From the NCBI RefSeq assembly GCF_022605165.1, contig NC_063076.1, positions 1,674,001 through 1,738,000 of the forward strand: a stretch of 64,000 nt of DNA. Reading direction: 5' to 3'. Every line of letters begins with the position of its first letter. Positions within the stretch are counted from its first letter, which is position 1. Source of the stretch: Purpureocillium takamizusanense (lineage: Eukaryota; Ascomycota; Sordariomycetes; Hypocreales; Ophiocordycipitaceae). The position numbers were made by a program, and so were the translations under genes. Below, one piece after another: positions 1-12,593 of the stretch. The notes under the pieces are model-generated. The model did not search any database. It had not been told where the DNA came from and was given only the letters and a program-made list of their open reading frames with translations.

Positions 1-2350
1 CGGTAATAAAGGGAGCCTTAATAAAGGCGGCAATAATAGTCTTAACCGCTATAAAGTAGTCCTTAAAGGTACCTACCTTAATAAATAATTAAGTATTATT
101 ACTTAAGGTAATAATTAAGGCAATAAGGGTAAGAGTAAAGGTAAGGGCATTAAAGTTATTAGCGCTACCTTTATATAGGGGTTAATAGCTATATCGTTAA
201 TACTATATAAAGATAAAAAAAGGGGACTTACTTAAGTATAAGGCCTATACGCTTTAATTCCTAAAGGTATTAAATCGCTATATAAATAGCGCTTAATACT
301 TTCTTTACTTTAGCCTTTACCTTTTTAATAATAATAATAATAGCGATAATAATATTAATAATAATAAAGGGGGCGGTAATAATAATAATAATAGTAATAA
401 TAATAATATTAATAATAAAAATTTAATTATATAAAGTAATAAAGAAGGCTAGGCCCGATTAATAATATATATAATTAACTATATAATAGCTATAATAGCT
501 ACCTTATAACTAATTAATATAAGCTATATAATTAGCCTTTAGCTTAATATAGTATATATAAGGGTAAAAGTAAAGCTCTTTAATAAAAGTATTAAATCTT
601 ACTTTCTTTTATCTCGAATTAATAATACTTATATAAAGAAAGGTAAGTATACTTATAGAGGGCGATATTAAAGGTAGCGATAAATAGCTATAATAAATAC
701 CTTAAAGGGTAGCGATAAAGTAAGTAATAAGGGGGGGGAGGCTAAGATAGTAATAATAGCGGCCTAAAGTATAATAAAGGGGCTAGGTATAGCTATTATA
801 AGGTAGGGGGGGCGATAGACTTATAGTAGTAATAATAATAGCGATAATAATAAGGGCTTTAAGAGCCTAGCCTATAAAGACTTTAATAATATCTATCTTA
901 AATATTAACTTAAATTAATACGCCTTTATACCCTATAAAGTAAAGCGTAATAATAAAGGAAGAGGGGGTAAGGGACTTATTATTATTATTGCCGCTATTA
1001 TTATTACTATTATTATTATTATTATTACTACTATTATTATAATAGCGGTAATAACGCGGCGGTAATAGTAATAATAAAGTTATAGGAGGAAGGAAGGAAG
1101 CCCGCTAGGCTTAAGGGAAAGAGGTCTTTTTATAATTATACCGTATTAATAGTTACGTAAGGCTTAAAGGGTAACTTAAGGTAAATAGCTATTATAACGT
1201 CGTTAACCTAGCCGGCTATAAGTATATACGGGCCGGCGGGTAGGGCTTGCGCTAAAGGGGGTAAAGATACTTAATTAAAGGAAGTAGGGCCCTTACGAAC
1301 GGACTTACTTATTATATAGCGGGCGGTAATAAAAGCTAGCTACGCGCGCTTACTTATAGGCCGCTAGGTAAAGAAGCCCTTAACTAAAGGGCTTAAGTAA
1401 GGGGTTATCGCAAGCCCCCTTATAGTAGTTAGGGCTAGCTTAGGGGGGGGGGGGGGGAGTAAGGGTAATATAAGGGGCTTAGCCTAATAAGAGCCTAAAG
1501 CGCGGCCTTAAGCGTAATAATGCTATATATAGTTAGGACCCTATACTAACCTAAGCCTATAGCTAGTTACGTAAGGCTATACGTAGCGGGCGCTATGCGT
1601 ATAGGGGCTACTTAATATATAACCCTAATTTCCTTCCTTTATAGTACGTTAAATATTAATAACCCGACCGGCTCCTATTATATAGCGCCGGCCCTATTAT
1701 AGGTTTTCTTTAATATTAACTTTTTTCCTATTTATTACCTTTATTAACTTAACTACCTATAAAGTTAGCTATAGCTTTACCTTTTTATTAAATTTAATTA
1801 GGGTAATAATCTCTTTATTAATATTATTAGCTTTATTATTAATAATAAACTCTTTAATAATAATAATAAGCTCTTCGTTAATAATAAAGGCTTTATTAAT
1901 AATCCCTTTATTAATAAGCTTAATAAGCTTAAAAGCTAGCTTATTTATATTATCCCTTTTTATAATAAAATATAAGGCTATTTTTAATATTTTAATTATT
2001 TACTATATCGATATTATAAGTAATAATCTTTTAAGTCTTATAATATAAAGATATTTTTAAGCGTTATAAAATATATTATATTTAAGGGTATATTAAAGGT
2101 ATTATAGACTAATATTATAAAAAATACCCCTATAGACTATAGTAAAATTTAAATCCCAACTTAATTAAGTAAGCGGCGAAGGTTATATATATAACTTATT
2201 AATAGGGGTTAAAATGGGTTAAAAGTAGTAGTTTAACCCCTCTACCGTAGTTATGCTTCCTTAAAAAGTTACCTTTTAAAAGCCCGGTTATACTAACCGC
2301 GCGTGCCGAGCAGGGCCTAAACTACTAACCGGCAGATCAGTAGTTAAGTC
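1..2350. repeat. RIP-degraded AT-rich block (ancient repeat)
   Basis: The block is dominated by TA, TAA and TTA steps and almost lacks CpA and TpG, while CpG survives. In the first 60 bases I count 10 TpA, 1 CpA and 0 TpG. That is the pattern left by repeat-induced point mutation, which turns CpA into TpA on both strands of duplicated DNA. No open frame of useful length exists here, and stop codons are dense in all frames. A G15 run lies at 1443-1457. Composition returns to normal between about 2280 and 2400. The original element, probably a transposon, cannot be recognised by eye. Such blocks usually carry H3K9me3 heterochromatin in fungi; that part is inference. Confidence 0.85.
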
Positions 2351-2964
2351 GGTAACGACTAGCGAACACCGGCTATTTTATGTTTTTTTGTTCTTTTTGC
2401 TAGGTCGCTTGCTTGTGCGTTCTCTAAGCTGATCATCGTCCCGTCGCGCACTCCGTGTGCGCGTTGCTCGGGTAGCTGATGCTATAATGTACAACTTGTT
2501 ATAAATGTACAATATACTTCGTAGACAATATGAATCCTCAACCGGCACTTCTCTTAATATATTCCTGCCTCTGTAGCGCTTTATACACAGCTCGTCGGCG
2601 ATATATATCTGACGTTTTGCGTGCGGCACGTCCAACTCAGTCAGGGGTCCCTAGACGCTGCATCTCCAAATTTAGAAGACAATGCACCAACGCTTGCGCC
2701 TCCCAGTCCCTGTCACCGTTTGATCAGCTGACCGGACTGGCAGCTCACACCTCACACTGTTGTTTGTTTGCTTGCGCGGCAGTTGCCCCAGCCTCACCAG
2801 CACCGGCCGTCGCAGCAGAGTTGAGATAGGGCCACCCACGGGTCACGCTGATACCGCGCTGGGACAGCGTATGTACAGCACGACACGGAAAGAAGCTGTC
2901 ATTATTTGCCTGCCTCCTCGCAAATTGCCGTAACAAAGCCCGACACGGTTAGCTTGCGTGGGAC
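2351..2964. other. Transition zone, no supported gene
   Basis: Base composition shifts from the TpA-rich block to ordinary GC-rich fungal DNA. Short open frames on both strands (for example 2530-2829 plus) have no recognisable domain and no splice partners. I see no promoter element that I would assign with confidence. Confidence 0.5.
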
Positions 2965-4061
2965 ATGGCGTACTCAGAGTATTCTTTGGACGACGAGCTC
3001 GTGACTTTCTTCGCGAAAACCACTGCAAATCGTTCGAGCTGCGATGCGCGGGCGGAAGAGCTTGTCGGCGGCAAAGCTATACCCGTTGCAGTGCAGGGAA
3101 ATTGCAGCTACTCCGTCTACGCTGGCGCGTGCCTGGAGTATGTTGTTCAGTTTCGGCTGCAGTCTCTGCGACTGGATATGAGCATCGCATCGCTCGCGAG
3201 ACAGGTATATGGGAGTCTGGCGCCAGCGGTCTCTTTTGAAGGCCGAATTGGAATAGAATCAAGTGACAAAGAGCCGCTTCATGTTCATGTGATGAGCCGT
3301 ATGAAGGGAGTGACTCATTTGGACTTTATTCTCTCCCATGATACACCCGACAATTCGCAGGAAAGCTCCATCAGACGTAAGAGATTGATGACTGGCGTGG
3401 CACGGTGAGAAGCACGATTCTGAAGGTCAATCTACGGTATGAATACTCTACCAGGTTGGCTAGATTCTTTGCTCTTTCGTGGAAGACGCCTCACCCAGTC
3501 GACCCAAGCTACCGCGCTGATATGAAGGAGATCATTGCCAACGAACTGCGGATGCTGCTTGAAGCTCTCCCTGCGCGACTGCATGGGGCTGTCCGGGAAT
3601 GCATTGACTCCATCGATGCCGTATTCTCACTCCCCATGGTTCTTCTCCACAAAGATTTCGGCACCTGCAACATTATTGTCGACGAAGTGACTTGCGACTT
3701 GGTCGGGGTCATCGATTGGGCCGAGGCGACAATCTGACCCTTTGGCTTAAACCTGCATTCTCTGCAGGGCCTCACCGGAAAACTTCATCTTCGGCACGGC
3801 TGGATACGGTATGAAGACTATCACGATCTGCACAGCCTCTTCTGGAAAACCTTCAAGGATGAAGTGGGCGGGCTAGGAGACGAATCCCTCGAAGCCGTTC
3901 GCATGGCTAGGATCATGGGCTTATTGCTGTCGAGAGGATTTACGGGTCGCCTGGGGGCGGAGCCATCTCCCATCAGAGATGATGAAAACGGCCGATATAA
4001 CATGTTGTCGCTGGATGGATTTTTGTTGAACCGTGACACGAAGTTTGAGGGCATCCATTGA
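2965..4061 (+). pseudogene. APH/choline-kinase-like phosphotransferase, interrupted by TGA
   Basis: Two exons, 2965-3404 and 3455-4061, are joined by a 50-base intron (GTGAGA...CCAG) that restores the frame into LARFFALSWKTP. The product resembles the aminoglycoside phosphotransferase (APH) family of fungi, which phosphorylate small molecules or remain uncharacterised. Visible landmarks are the catalytic loop HKDFGTCN (His codon at 3648) and the metal-binding segment VIDWAEA. Directly after VIDWAEATI an in-frame TGA (3735-3737) interrupts the protein. The same frame then continues as PFGLNLHSLQ, the expected family continuation, to a second TGA at 4059-4061. Family members usually have Cys or a hydrophobic residue at that site, so one base substitution explains the stop. 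The gene is probably inactivated, or the base is an assembly error. It lies 0.6 kb from the RIP block, though TGC to TGA is not a RIP-type change. Confidence 0.7.
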
Positions 4062-5331
4062 CGCTGGGAGCATACCGTCAGTCCTGATGTGTAGAAGGGC
4101 CCAATCAAATCTGCACGTGTGATATCGAACTTTCGGATGCGGGCGGTCTGGGGTTTCATCTGAAAGCTCTATATGTACGTAGCATGCAGGCGCAAGTGTC
4201 GAACATGGATACTGAGGGGTCGATGCCGACCGCCTCATCTACGGCCTGAAGCCAGCGTGGGCTACCAGGCCATTCATTGAGCAGCACGAAAAAAAATAGA
4301 CAAAGAGTGCGCCTCAGTAAAATGACGAGATAAAGAAAACGAGACGGGGAAACTGAGCCTCCTAGAAAATATTTGGAATATGGTAGGATGTCACCGCACC
4401 CGCTGCATGTGCCCTACAGGTAACAAATGATGTAAGTCATCTAGGGGTGCACACCATTGTGGCTCGTCGACTTGTTGCTGCCAGACGGCACCTCTCTCTC
4501 GACTTCAAGGCGCGTCTCAAACAATGAGACGTGCACGAAGCAGATTAGGAGCCTAAAAGTGGTTTGTCGCGACGAGGCTTCCGTGTCTGGCTATTCATGA
4601 CTTTACCAGGGGTAGGAACGGGGTCGAGCGCATGGGAAGAGGCCTTGCTTTGATCGATCGAGGGTTACTTTTAGGAGCATCGGACAGATTCTGATGAGAT
4701 ACGGTATTCCGGGAAAAGTTGGCCCTCGCAAGCGCGCAAGGGCAGAGCACCATGCGCCAGTCTGCGACGATGAGGAGGATGAGCACTGTCATGACATCAA
4801 ACTGGGAAGAGGAAGCCGCAACGCCTGATCCACGATGAACGCAACAAGATGGGAGGTGGTTGATGGTTTCGCTTCAGCGGATGCCTCTCTCCAAAGCTTT
4901 GAGCCGTCCGTATTTGGGGCACAGCGCATCGATCCATGTGTTTTGTGTCCACGGTTCAGTGAGCGGGCGGGCCAGGTGCTGTCTGATACAGTTGGCACTG
5001 GCCACTGCGCGACGTGAGCACGGGCAGCTTGAAGCTGAATGTGATGCAAGACGGGCCAACGAACGCTACGCGACCGTCGCCCTGCAAGTCATGGCACTTG
5101 CGCTCTTTTTTTGAGGGTATTGGCTCACAGCCGCTTTACAGTCGCGGCAAAGGTGCAGTGAGTGGTTGTGTATGTATGTATTGCGTACGTAGGTATATTA
5201 GATGGACGCGCTTCCCTTGCACGGCACCAACCATGAGAAGAGCACCAAGATATAAGTTATACTATATAACCACTCCATACATACATACGCTTTACCGAGT
5301 GCACCGCATCTACACCTCGTCGGTGGGAATC
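4062..5331. other. Intergenic, no gene seen
   Basis: Short frames on both strands around 4595-5114 overlap each other and show no domain, signal peptide or splice structure. The last 100 bases form the promoter of the secreted-protein gene. Confidence 0.5.
5263..5269 (+). promoter_or_regulatory. TATA box of the secreted-protein gene
   Basis: TATATAA lies 63 bases before the ATG at 5332, within an AT-rich stretch in otherwise GC-rich DNA. The spacing suits a short 5' leader. Confidence 0.5.
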
Positions 5332-5931
5332 ATGCAGCCTCTTGTCCTCGTCGCAATGGCCGCTCTCGGCAGCGCAGCCATAGTTCCCCGAAACACCGCC
5401 GACGGCATCTATGCCGTGACCTTGGACGCCCGCGGCCAAGAGGTGCACACCCGCCTACCAGACGACGCCGAATTGCCGCAAGACCTCAACCTCTCGGCCT
5501 ACGACAAGCGGGAGGAGACGAAGAACACGCCCTGGAAGTCGGAGGACCTCAACACGTTCTGCACCTGCGGCAACGGCGCCGATAAGCACGACACGGACGC
5601 GGCGGTGCAGGACCTCCAGTCCCAGCTAGGCCAAGGCAAGAAATTCAACTACTTGTCCGTCTACTCCAAGAGGGGAGACGTGGTCGCTTTCGCCTGCAAG
5701 GAAGCCAAGCTCGAGTTCGCCGAGACGTCGGCCAAGGACGTGGAACTCATCATGGCCGAGGTGCGCTCGGCTTGCGGCGCGTACACGCCCGGGTCCGCCA
5801 ACTTCAAGGTCAAGCGGGATGGGACCAATAGAGCCCTCACCTATGGCTTCATGAAGCTGGCGGACAAGGACGTGGAATTCTGCAGAATGGCGACGGCGTC
5901 GTACAAGGTCCCGAAATGCAACCACCACTAA
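5332..5931 (+). CDS. Small secreted cysteine-containing protein (effector-like)
   Basis: A single-exon frame encodes 199 residues. The frame stays open further upstream, but the ATG at 5332 is chosen because it starts a clear signal peptide (MQPLVLVAMAALGSAAI) and follows a TATA box. After the signal comes a propeptide-like stretch ending in a dibasic KR site (LSAYDKR|EE) suited to Kex2 cleavage. The mature part has six cysteines (FCTCGNG, FACKE, SACG, EFCRM, PKCNHH), which would allow three disulfide bonds. The protein ends CNHH. There are no membrane segments after the signal. Size and cysteine content match fungal secreted effector candidates, but I recognise no family, so function is unknown. 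The closest upstream gene is the broken phosphotransferase. Confidence 0.8.
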   Translation: MQPLVLVAMAALGSAAIVPRNTADGIYAVTLDARGQEVHTRLPDDAELPQDLNLSAYDKREETKNTPWKSEDLNTFCTCGNGADKHDTDAAVQDLQSQLGQGKKFNYLSVYSKRGDVVAFACKEAKLEFAETSAKDVELIMAEVRSACGAYTPGSANFKVKRDGTNRALTYGFMKLADKDVEFCRMATASYKVPKCNHH

Positions 5932-6782
5932 TCATGTCAGTTGGCGGGTGACGCGAGGTTGACTGCGTCTGGAGTTTCAAGGTGTTAACCAAGTACCAAG
6001 TATGTATGTGTGGACGTATGTGGGTTTGGCAGGCAGGATCCGACGCCCCCCGTACCTCTTACTTCGTACATGAGGTACTTGTATCGCGCCCTGTAACGTT
6101 GGTACTTAATTGGTAGATGAATTGAACCGACTTGGTAATTATATCAACGGGTGATGAAAAGAAGACTGAGTCCGTTGGCGGTGCGACCGCGAGACGAGCG
6201 AGACGAGACGCCTGGAGAGCCGCGTCTCGTCCAATCGGGCGCTCGCGCTCCCGAGTTACCAAATGATTTAATTTAGGTACTAACTCCAGGTGCTGTACGG
6301 AGTACGTGCCTCTGACCGAGCGAGCTACTGTGGAGCCGCCCCGGGCAGGTGGGTGCGCGTGCCCTGCTGGGCGCCTTGCGGCTCCCGTGCCTGCCGTCGT
6401 CTCCTTTCAGCTCCGAGAACAAGGAACGGGCACGCACGGGCAGCCTTATTTCACGAGCATCGTACATCACCGCTTCCCCCGCCACCCCTCGTCATCATCG
6501 CTGCGTCCCCAAGCATCGCTTATACGCACCCGTCGCCCCGTGTTTTCCCTCGGTACGATCGCTCCCGAGAAGCTCTCCTTCCTCGAGACCTGAGCCAGCT
6601 TAGCTTCAGCCATCCGTAGCCCACCTTCAAAAGGGGTCGGTCGGTCGGCCGCTCGGGTCCAGGGCTCTAAAGACCATCGCCCGTGACGCGGCGACGTACG
6701 GTTGCTAACAAGACGTCAGCTCCAAGAACAGATATCCTTCCCCGGCCGCCCGCAATCGTCAACGAAACCCACCGCCGCAAAC
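5932..6782. other. Intergenic and LC8 promoter
   Basis: There is no coding potential beyond overlapping shadow frames. A GTACGGAGTAC motif lies at 6295-6305. The last 300 bases before the LC8 start are rich in C and CT tracts, a common feature of fungal 5' leaders. Confidence 0.5.
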
Positions 6783-7491
6783 ATGTCTGAGAAGCAGGCA
6801 GAAACCCCGTCTGCCCCGCGGGAGAAGCTCGAGGGTACGCTCTCGCCCTAGCCCCCTGGACCCTTGAACATCTTGCTGACGGCCGTCACAGCTCAGATCA
6901 AGTCCGCCGACATGGTAAGACGCCTCGACCGCAGACCCATGCAGCGCCGTTGCTAACGCGAACAAGACGGACGACATGCAACAAGAGTCGATCGAAGTTG
7001 GTGCGTTCTGGCCAGCTCCACGATGGACCACGTCCCGCCGCGAGGCTGACACGGCGATATAGCCCAGGAGGCCATGGCCAAGTTCACCATTGAGAAGGTC
7101 CTATACAGCGCGCCCCGATGGAGCTTTGGAGAGCGTGCCTGCTAACGGGGTAAACAGGACATTGCTCAGCACATCAAGCGCACAGTCAGTCTCCTTGAAC
7201 GCCACGCCCCTGGCTTGCAGCCAGTAGCTTTCGCACTGTGACCAGACTGACAGGAGCACTCACAGTTTGACGAGCGCAAGGGCCCGACCTGGCACTGCAT
7301 CGTTGGCCGCAACTTTGGTAGCTTCGTGACGCACGGTACGTCCCGAGATGAACCTCCCCTCATGTCATCGATCGCGCTACGTCGTAGGCGACAGTGACCA
7401 GTGGAGCTGATACGGCGGCCGCACAGAGACGAAGCACTTCATCTACTTCTACCTCGGCCACTGCGCCATCCTCCTCTTCAAGACCCAGTAG
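6783..7491 (+). CDS. dyn2: Dynein light chain LC8 (DYNLL-type)
   Basis: Seven exons join without frame conflict: 6783-6834, 6892-6914, 6967-7000, 7063-7097, 7158-7184, 7266-7335 and 7427-7491. They give 101 residues. The C-terminal 60 residues carry the family signature almost unchanged: [31 protein letters not shown] and [19 protein letters not shown]8 is a homodimeric hub that binds short linear motifs in the dynein intermediate chain and other partners; in filamentous fungi it supports nuclear migration. The N-terminal extension of about 15 residues is polar and probably disordered. Six introns in about 300 coding bases is a very high density. The donor of intron 4 (GTCCTA) is weak but is the only one that keeps the conserved frame. 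Confidence 0.95.
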
Positions 7492-9007
7492 ATCTTGACC
7501 GAAGACGAACGACGCAGCCGATGCACGAACCACGAGTCACGAACCGAGCGAGCCGTTTCCCCGCTGACCACATGAAGAGAGTCGAGTGATGCGGGAGGGG
7601 CCGGACATGCGCAAGGAGTGAGGAGCCTGGATTTCTTTGGCAGCCACGCGCAAGAAGAGGGACGAGTTTGCGTGCGATTTGCAGATGTGCCTGAGGACAG
7701 GAAGCGTCGCGTTTTGTCATGTTGCGTTTTGCACCGTCATATTCGCTAGATTGCGAACATGAAAGGCCTCTTGATGAATAAGCTCAAGATGGTCCTCGTC
7801 GCCCGACCGCTCCCGAATCTTCTTGCCTCGCGCTGTGACGGAAACGACACCCGAGCAGCCTTTCTTATCAGAGGGCATCGTGGGACCAAACTCGTGTGTG
7901 TGTGTGTGATCCCTCACCAATGAGCACCAGCTCGGTTCCCAACGGGCGGCATGTCTCAGGAACACCCGAGCCGGGACGTCGGTTCCGTCCGCGAGAACCT
8001 CGCTAATAACATGCAAGCGAGCGCGGCTGCCATCTATTCGACGAATGACCCGGATGCCACACCCATTCTCTGCGGCCCGACTGCGCGATCCTTCCTTTGT
8101 TACCGCCCCTCCTGCTTCGCTCCCTCCCCTCTTCTTCCCCCCTTTTGTCCTCCCCCCAGGGGTGGTGCATCTGCACGTGTGAGAGCGCCGCCGCACGGAT
8201 CCCGCGCAACGGTCTTCAACGAACGAATCGTCTCACCAGGACCGCATCGCTCAGTAACAAAAGGCTTCTTTCGCTTGATGAGTCTATGTACATACATACA
8301 CGGGTGCGGATGCCGACCCGTGAGTGAGAACCAAAACTGTGACCACCACCACCAATCCATCAAATCGTGAGCCTACCTCACTACTACCTACCGCAGTACG
8401 GAATACAAACATGCTAGACACAACTCTCGTCCGGTGACTAAGGGTCTCATGACGAGGGCTTTTTTTCTTTCTTTTACCCCAATGGAGACGGCGTGTGTGC
8501 CGTTCAGTTCGGCCATTGTGTTGGCTTTCCTATCTGGGTGACTACAAGCGGGGGGGGTTGCGCCGGGCGATGCTAGCTTGGCGAGATGGCGTCTCCCGCT
8601 TATGGAAGGTCGGTCGTTTTGCTTTGCAGGAACGGCGTGGTTTGGCGAGGCCTCGTTCGTGTGGTGGCGAGTGCGCTCCTTGAGAGATGCTTGTGTTGCT
8701 AGTAGCCGCGGGCGGGGAGGCCAGACGTTTTGATGGGCGTATTGGTCAAGGTACCGTATTGAGGTTCAATGGTGTTGTTGGTGATAATTACTGATAGCCT
8801 GCCCTTGTCATGTTTCCTCCTCATGGCCATGACATGAATGGCAAACCATCGCCACACACAAACGCTTTTGAATGAGACAAACCCGATCGTCTTTAGTAGC
8901 GAAATCGTCTGAAAGGTTGCCTTCCACACCGACGTCGCGCAGCGCTGCCAAGGCCTGGTGTCGTCCCATGTCAGACACGCCGAACGTAGTTACATTGGTA
9001 CATATGC

Positions 9008-9027
9008 GGGGGGGTGAAACCCCCCCC
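9008..9027. repeat. G7/C8 hairpin
   Basis: A run of seven G, a TGAAA loop and a run of eight C form a perfect seven-base-pair stem. It lies in the gene desert. No role is evident. Confidence 0.7.
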
Positions 9028-12000
9028 AACATCGTCGAAACGGTATCGCCCCGCAGCCTCTATGTTTTAACAGGGGTCAATGTACGACAATGCGAACATG
9101 TATGCCCGCGGGGGGGGGGTTGTGTCTCTGAAGGGTATATATGTGAGGCGGCACGAAGTCCGTGCCGGCAGCGGTCAGCTTGCAAAGCGAGCGTCGTTCA
9201 TTCATGGTCGTCAGTCAATGGCAGGGAGGGAGGAACGGTTGTACAATGTTTGTACCATGATGTGCATGCCGTTTCCGGGATCGACATTGCCGGCAGCAGG
9301 TGAGATAGGCAGGTACCACTCGTCGTGCGATTGTCCAAGCTACTTTGCACCTTGCCTCTCTACTCACTCCGGGAGGGTGCGCGTAGGGCATACAAGGCAT
9401 ACATGATGTGCTAATAGTCGGCCATGGCCGTCGGGCGCCCTGATGATCAGGCTGGCCCGGGAGGGAAGGGGGGGGGGAGGCCTTACAAGTGATAACTAAG
9501 CTTATGAAGAAGAATAGCAAAAGGCCTTGGCTTGAGTAAGCTTGGATCGCAAGACGGACCCGAGCAGGGCCGAGACCTGCTCATGGTGAAAAGAAAAGGC
9601 GAGTGGTGAGTGAACGCGATGTTGAACAACGGTGCCCAGCGCGACGGGGTCTCTGGTGGTAACTTGGGTAGCTTGCAAGCTTCTTGCTTGGCCAGTAGAG
9701 AGACGCGTCAAAAGGTCGCTTCTCCTAGAAATGCTTTTACATACGGACAAGGATAAGACAGGGGTAGTGCAAGATTCATGAAGCAGCCCACATTTGGCCG
9801 GACTATCGATCGCGACGGCCGCCCCTGATTCTATTGCCTCGTTGGACAGGAAATCTCTCCTCCTTGATGAGCTAACAAACTCGCCCAAAGAGTAGCAAGT
9901 AGCTAGTCTGGGAGCGAAATAAAAGTAGACATGAACAACGTTGACGACCACTAAAGGAGGAGAGGGGTGAGCTCTGCAGTATCACGTTATCCTAGGGGCC
10001 TCCTGAACCGAGTCATGCTTCACCGATGACCTAATGGCTACCGAGGGAATGGTATGGTATGTATGCTGAGCGCACTTCCATTGCATGATCTATCTCTGTG
10101 GCCTTTACGCACCTTGTTTGTACCCTCATTAGCTGCTTCCTCGCTACGCTCACTTGTCTTGTCTCCATGCTGCTGCTGGCGGCCCCCCCTTTCCCCTCCT
10201 CCTGAGCAACACGACCCATAGCAAGGCCCCTGACTGACCGTGGCCACCACGCCCAACGTCGCCCATCGTAGTGACGAACGCTTCCCCATGACTTTCGCCG
10301 CTGCTCTTCTCCGCACTTTTCTCGATGTCATCGCCGGTTTGCCGCACAGGAGCCCCCCGTCGAGGCTCGCTTGTCACACCAGTCGTCTACGTCCGTCCGC
10401 CATGGCTGCGCTGCAGCAGCCCGCTCACGAAGCATCGCAACGGCAGCGAGACGCCTCTCCGTCTGTGCCGCTGTGGCTAAGCCCCGCCGGAACTGGCGAG
10501 GGTGTGCGCGGTGAGCCAGCCAGAGTCGCGTTGTAGACACGGCGCGCGCGTAGAAGCCCCTGAATGACGCAACGTCCGTACGCGTGGGGGGCGCTCGTCG
10601 CCGTTCTCGTTTGCCCCTTAATCCAGATAGCGTCTCACCGAGCTCAGAGTATCGCTGACGACTCCCGCCGCTGTACAGGAGCAGGCATGTACTGGTGAGT
10701 CCCGCTAACCGGGCTGCCGTTGGTGCTCGTCGTCGTTGAGCCCCCTGAGCGGCCGCTGCTGCGTGCGTACGCGGCCAAGGCCTCGAGTGGCGAGTAGGAC
10801 AACCCTGACAGAAGCCCATTGTCGGGTTTCATATGCGGCCCGTCGACAGTGACGAGAGGCGACGACAACGGGACTTGCGCGCCGCCGATCTGGAACCGTT
10901 TCGAGGCTCTGCGTCGAGGCTCATCAGCGGCTCAACTAACTCCTGCATGCCTCGTATCACTTGAGCGGACGCTGTGCCGCGTTCCGGGCAGCCGAGTGTC
11001 TGAGGGTCATAGAGGCGAGACACGGAGTGTGCGTGTAGTACGTGCCATGTAGGAGAGTTGTGAGTGATAAAGAAGAAGATGAGAAATCTCTTTCGGTCTC
11101 CGTTGCGAGTGAAAGACGAGTCCGTCGTCTACTGCCACGCACCGCGTCGGCCGCAGCCGTAGTCGCAGCCGAGCTGGAAGGGGGCATTGCACAATGGCAT
11201 GTCATTCTCTTGTGCGAGTGTTATCTCGGCTACGTGGCTCGCAAGCTGGTCTGCGCGGTCGGCGAGAGGAGCATAGCGGTTGACGATCCGTCTCGGGCGT
11301 ACGTACTGTATTGTATGTACTAAGTGGCCCAAACTGCCATCTCATCAGTCCTTCTGCTTGGGAGTGATTGGTCTCTTCTACGCCTTTTAGTTCGTATATT
11401 TTTGCTGTCTGTGCCGTGGTGTAGAACTAGAAGCAGATGCGGGTATAGATATGGCTCGCGCCGCGGGCAACGATGCCCCATTTGAGCTATCAAATGGCGG
11501 TGGCACGTTGTGAGAAGCCTCGACCCGTGTAGTATCCCGGATGTTTCACTGTATAATGCCTCGTCACGCACGATCAGAGGGGCCATGTGGCCGTGTCCCT
11601 GGGGTTATTTCAAGAGAAGACGGATGGGCATGTGTGGTCGTCTCGGGTTAGCTTTTCTTCGGTTCGTCTGTATGAAGATCCATCCTGCCATCGCCTCCGG
11701 CCCGAATTCCCCATGTCCCATGGGGAAGATGGCCTCGGCAGTGGGCATGGGATTGCGTTCCAAGATGCTCCGTACGTATGTTCCCACGGGGACGGCTCAA
11801 GTCCATCCGATGCCCGCACCCTTTTGCATCGCATCTACACTATACAGCAGGGAAACCGCATACGGCCATCATGGAACAACTGACGAACTTTGAAGCACGT
11901 ACTCCACTCGCGTTGGGCTTGTACGCCCGCATATATGGCGGGACGCTGGAATAAGCTCTCACTCGCAGCCCACGACGGACCCCTCACTGGAGTACATATG

Positions 12001-12593
12001 TATGTATGCATGTTGCCGCGCGCCCTTGAAAGAAAGAAGAGCCAACCCGCGCGCAACCTTTTGCAAGTCTATCTGCCTGTACTGTAACGTACTTCGTACC
12101 TGTCCGTCCAACTGTCTGCCATCCATCCGTCCATCCGTCCGTACAGCACCCCTGCTGCACTGCACGCACGCACGCACGCATGCGGTACTTGCGGGCTCGA
12201 TGACCACGCACCACCACCACCAACAACACCCAGTCCCCGCCCGCCGTTGCCAGCCACGCCCGGTTCCCGCCACAGTAAGCGGGCAGCAGAGGGGGTCAAC
12301 GAGGAAGTATGTATGTATGTACGTAGTAACGTAGTGACCAGTGGGGTTTGAGGGGAAGAAGCCACCCCCAAGCAGACAAAGCAGACGGACAGAGAGACAA
12401 GAGAGAGAGAGAGAAAACCTGCAGCCACGCTTCCACCTGCCCAGCCTGGCGGGTTCAACGCCAAACGTGGCGGACGGGCGACGACGAATCGCGCCCCGAA
12501 GAATGGCGTCCGGGGTGGGGTGGCTTTTCTCGAAAGTCGGTGTCGAGAACGCTCCAAGGGCGGGGGGGCCGGGGGGCCGACTCGGGGAGGCAC

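Noticed and set aside
3377..3454. APH intron with the stronger GTAAGA donor at 3377
   Set aside because: Its 78-base length would not restore the downstream frame; the donor at 3405 does.
9008..9027. G7/C8 hairpin as a terminator
   Set aside because: Rho-independent terminators are not used by fungal RNA polymerase II and there is no gene beside it.
10328..10819. Minus-strand frame of 163 codons in the gene desert
   Set aside because: Ala/Arg-rich, no domain, no conserved pattern, and no credible neighbouring exon.
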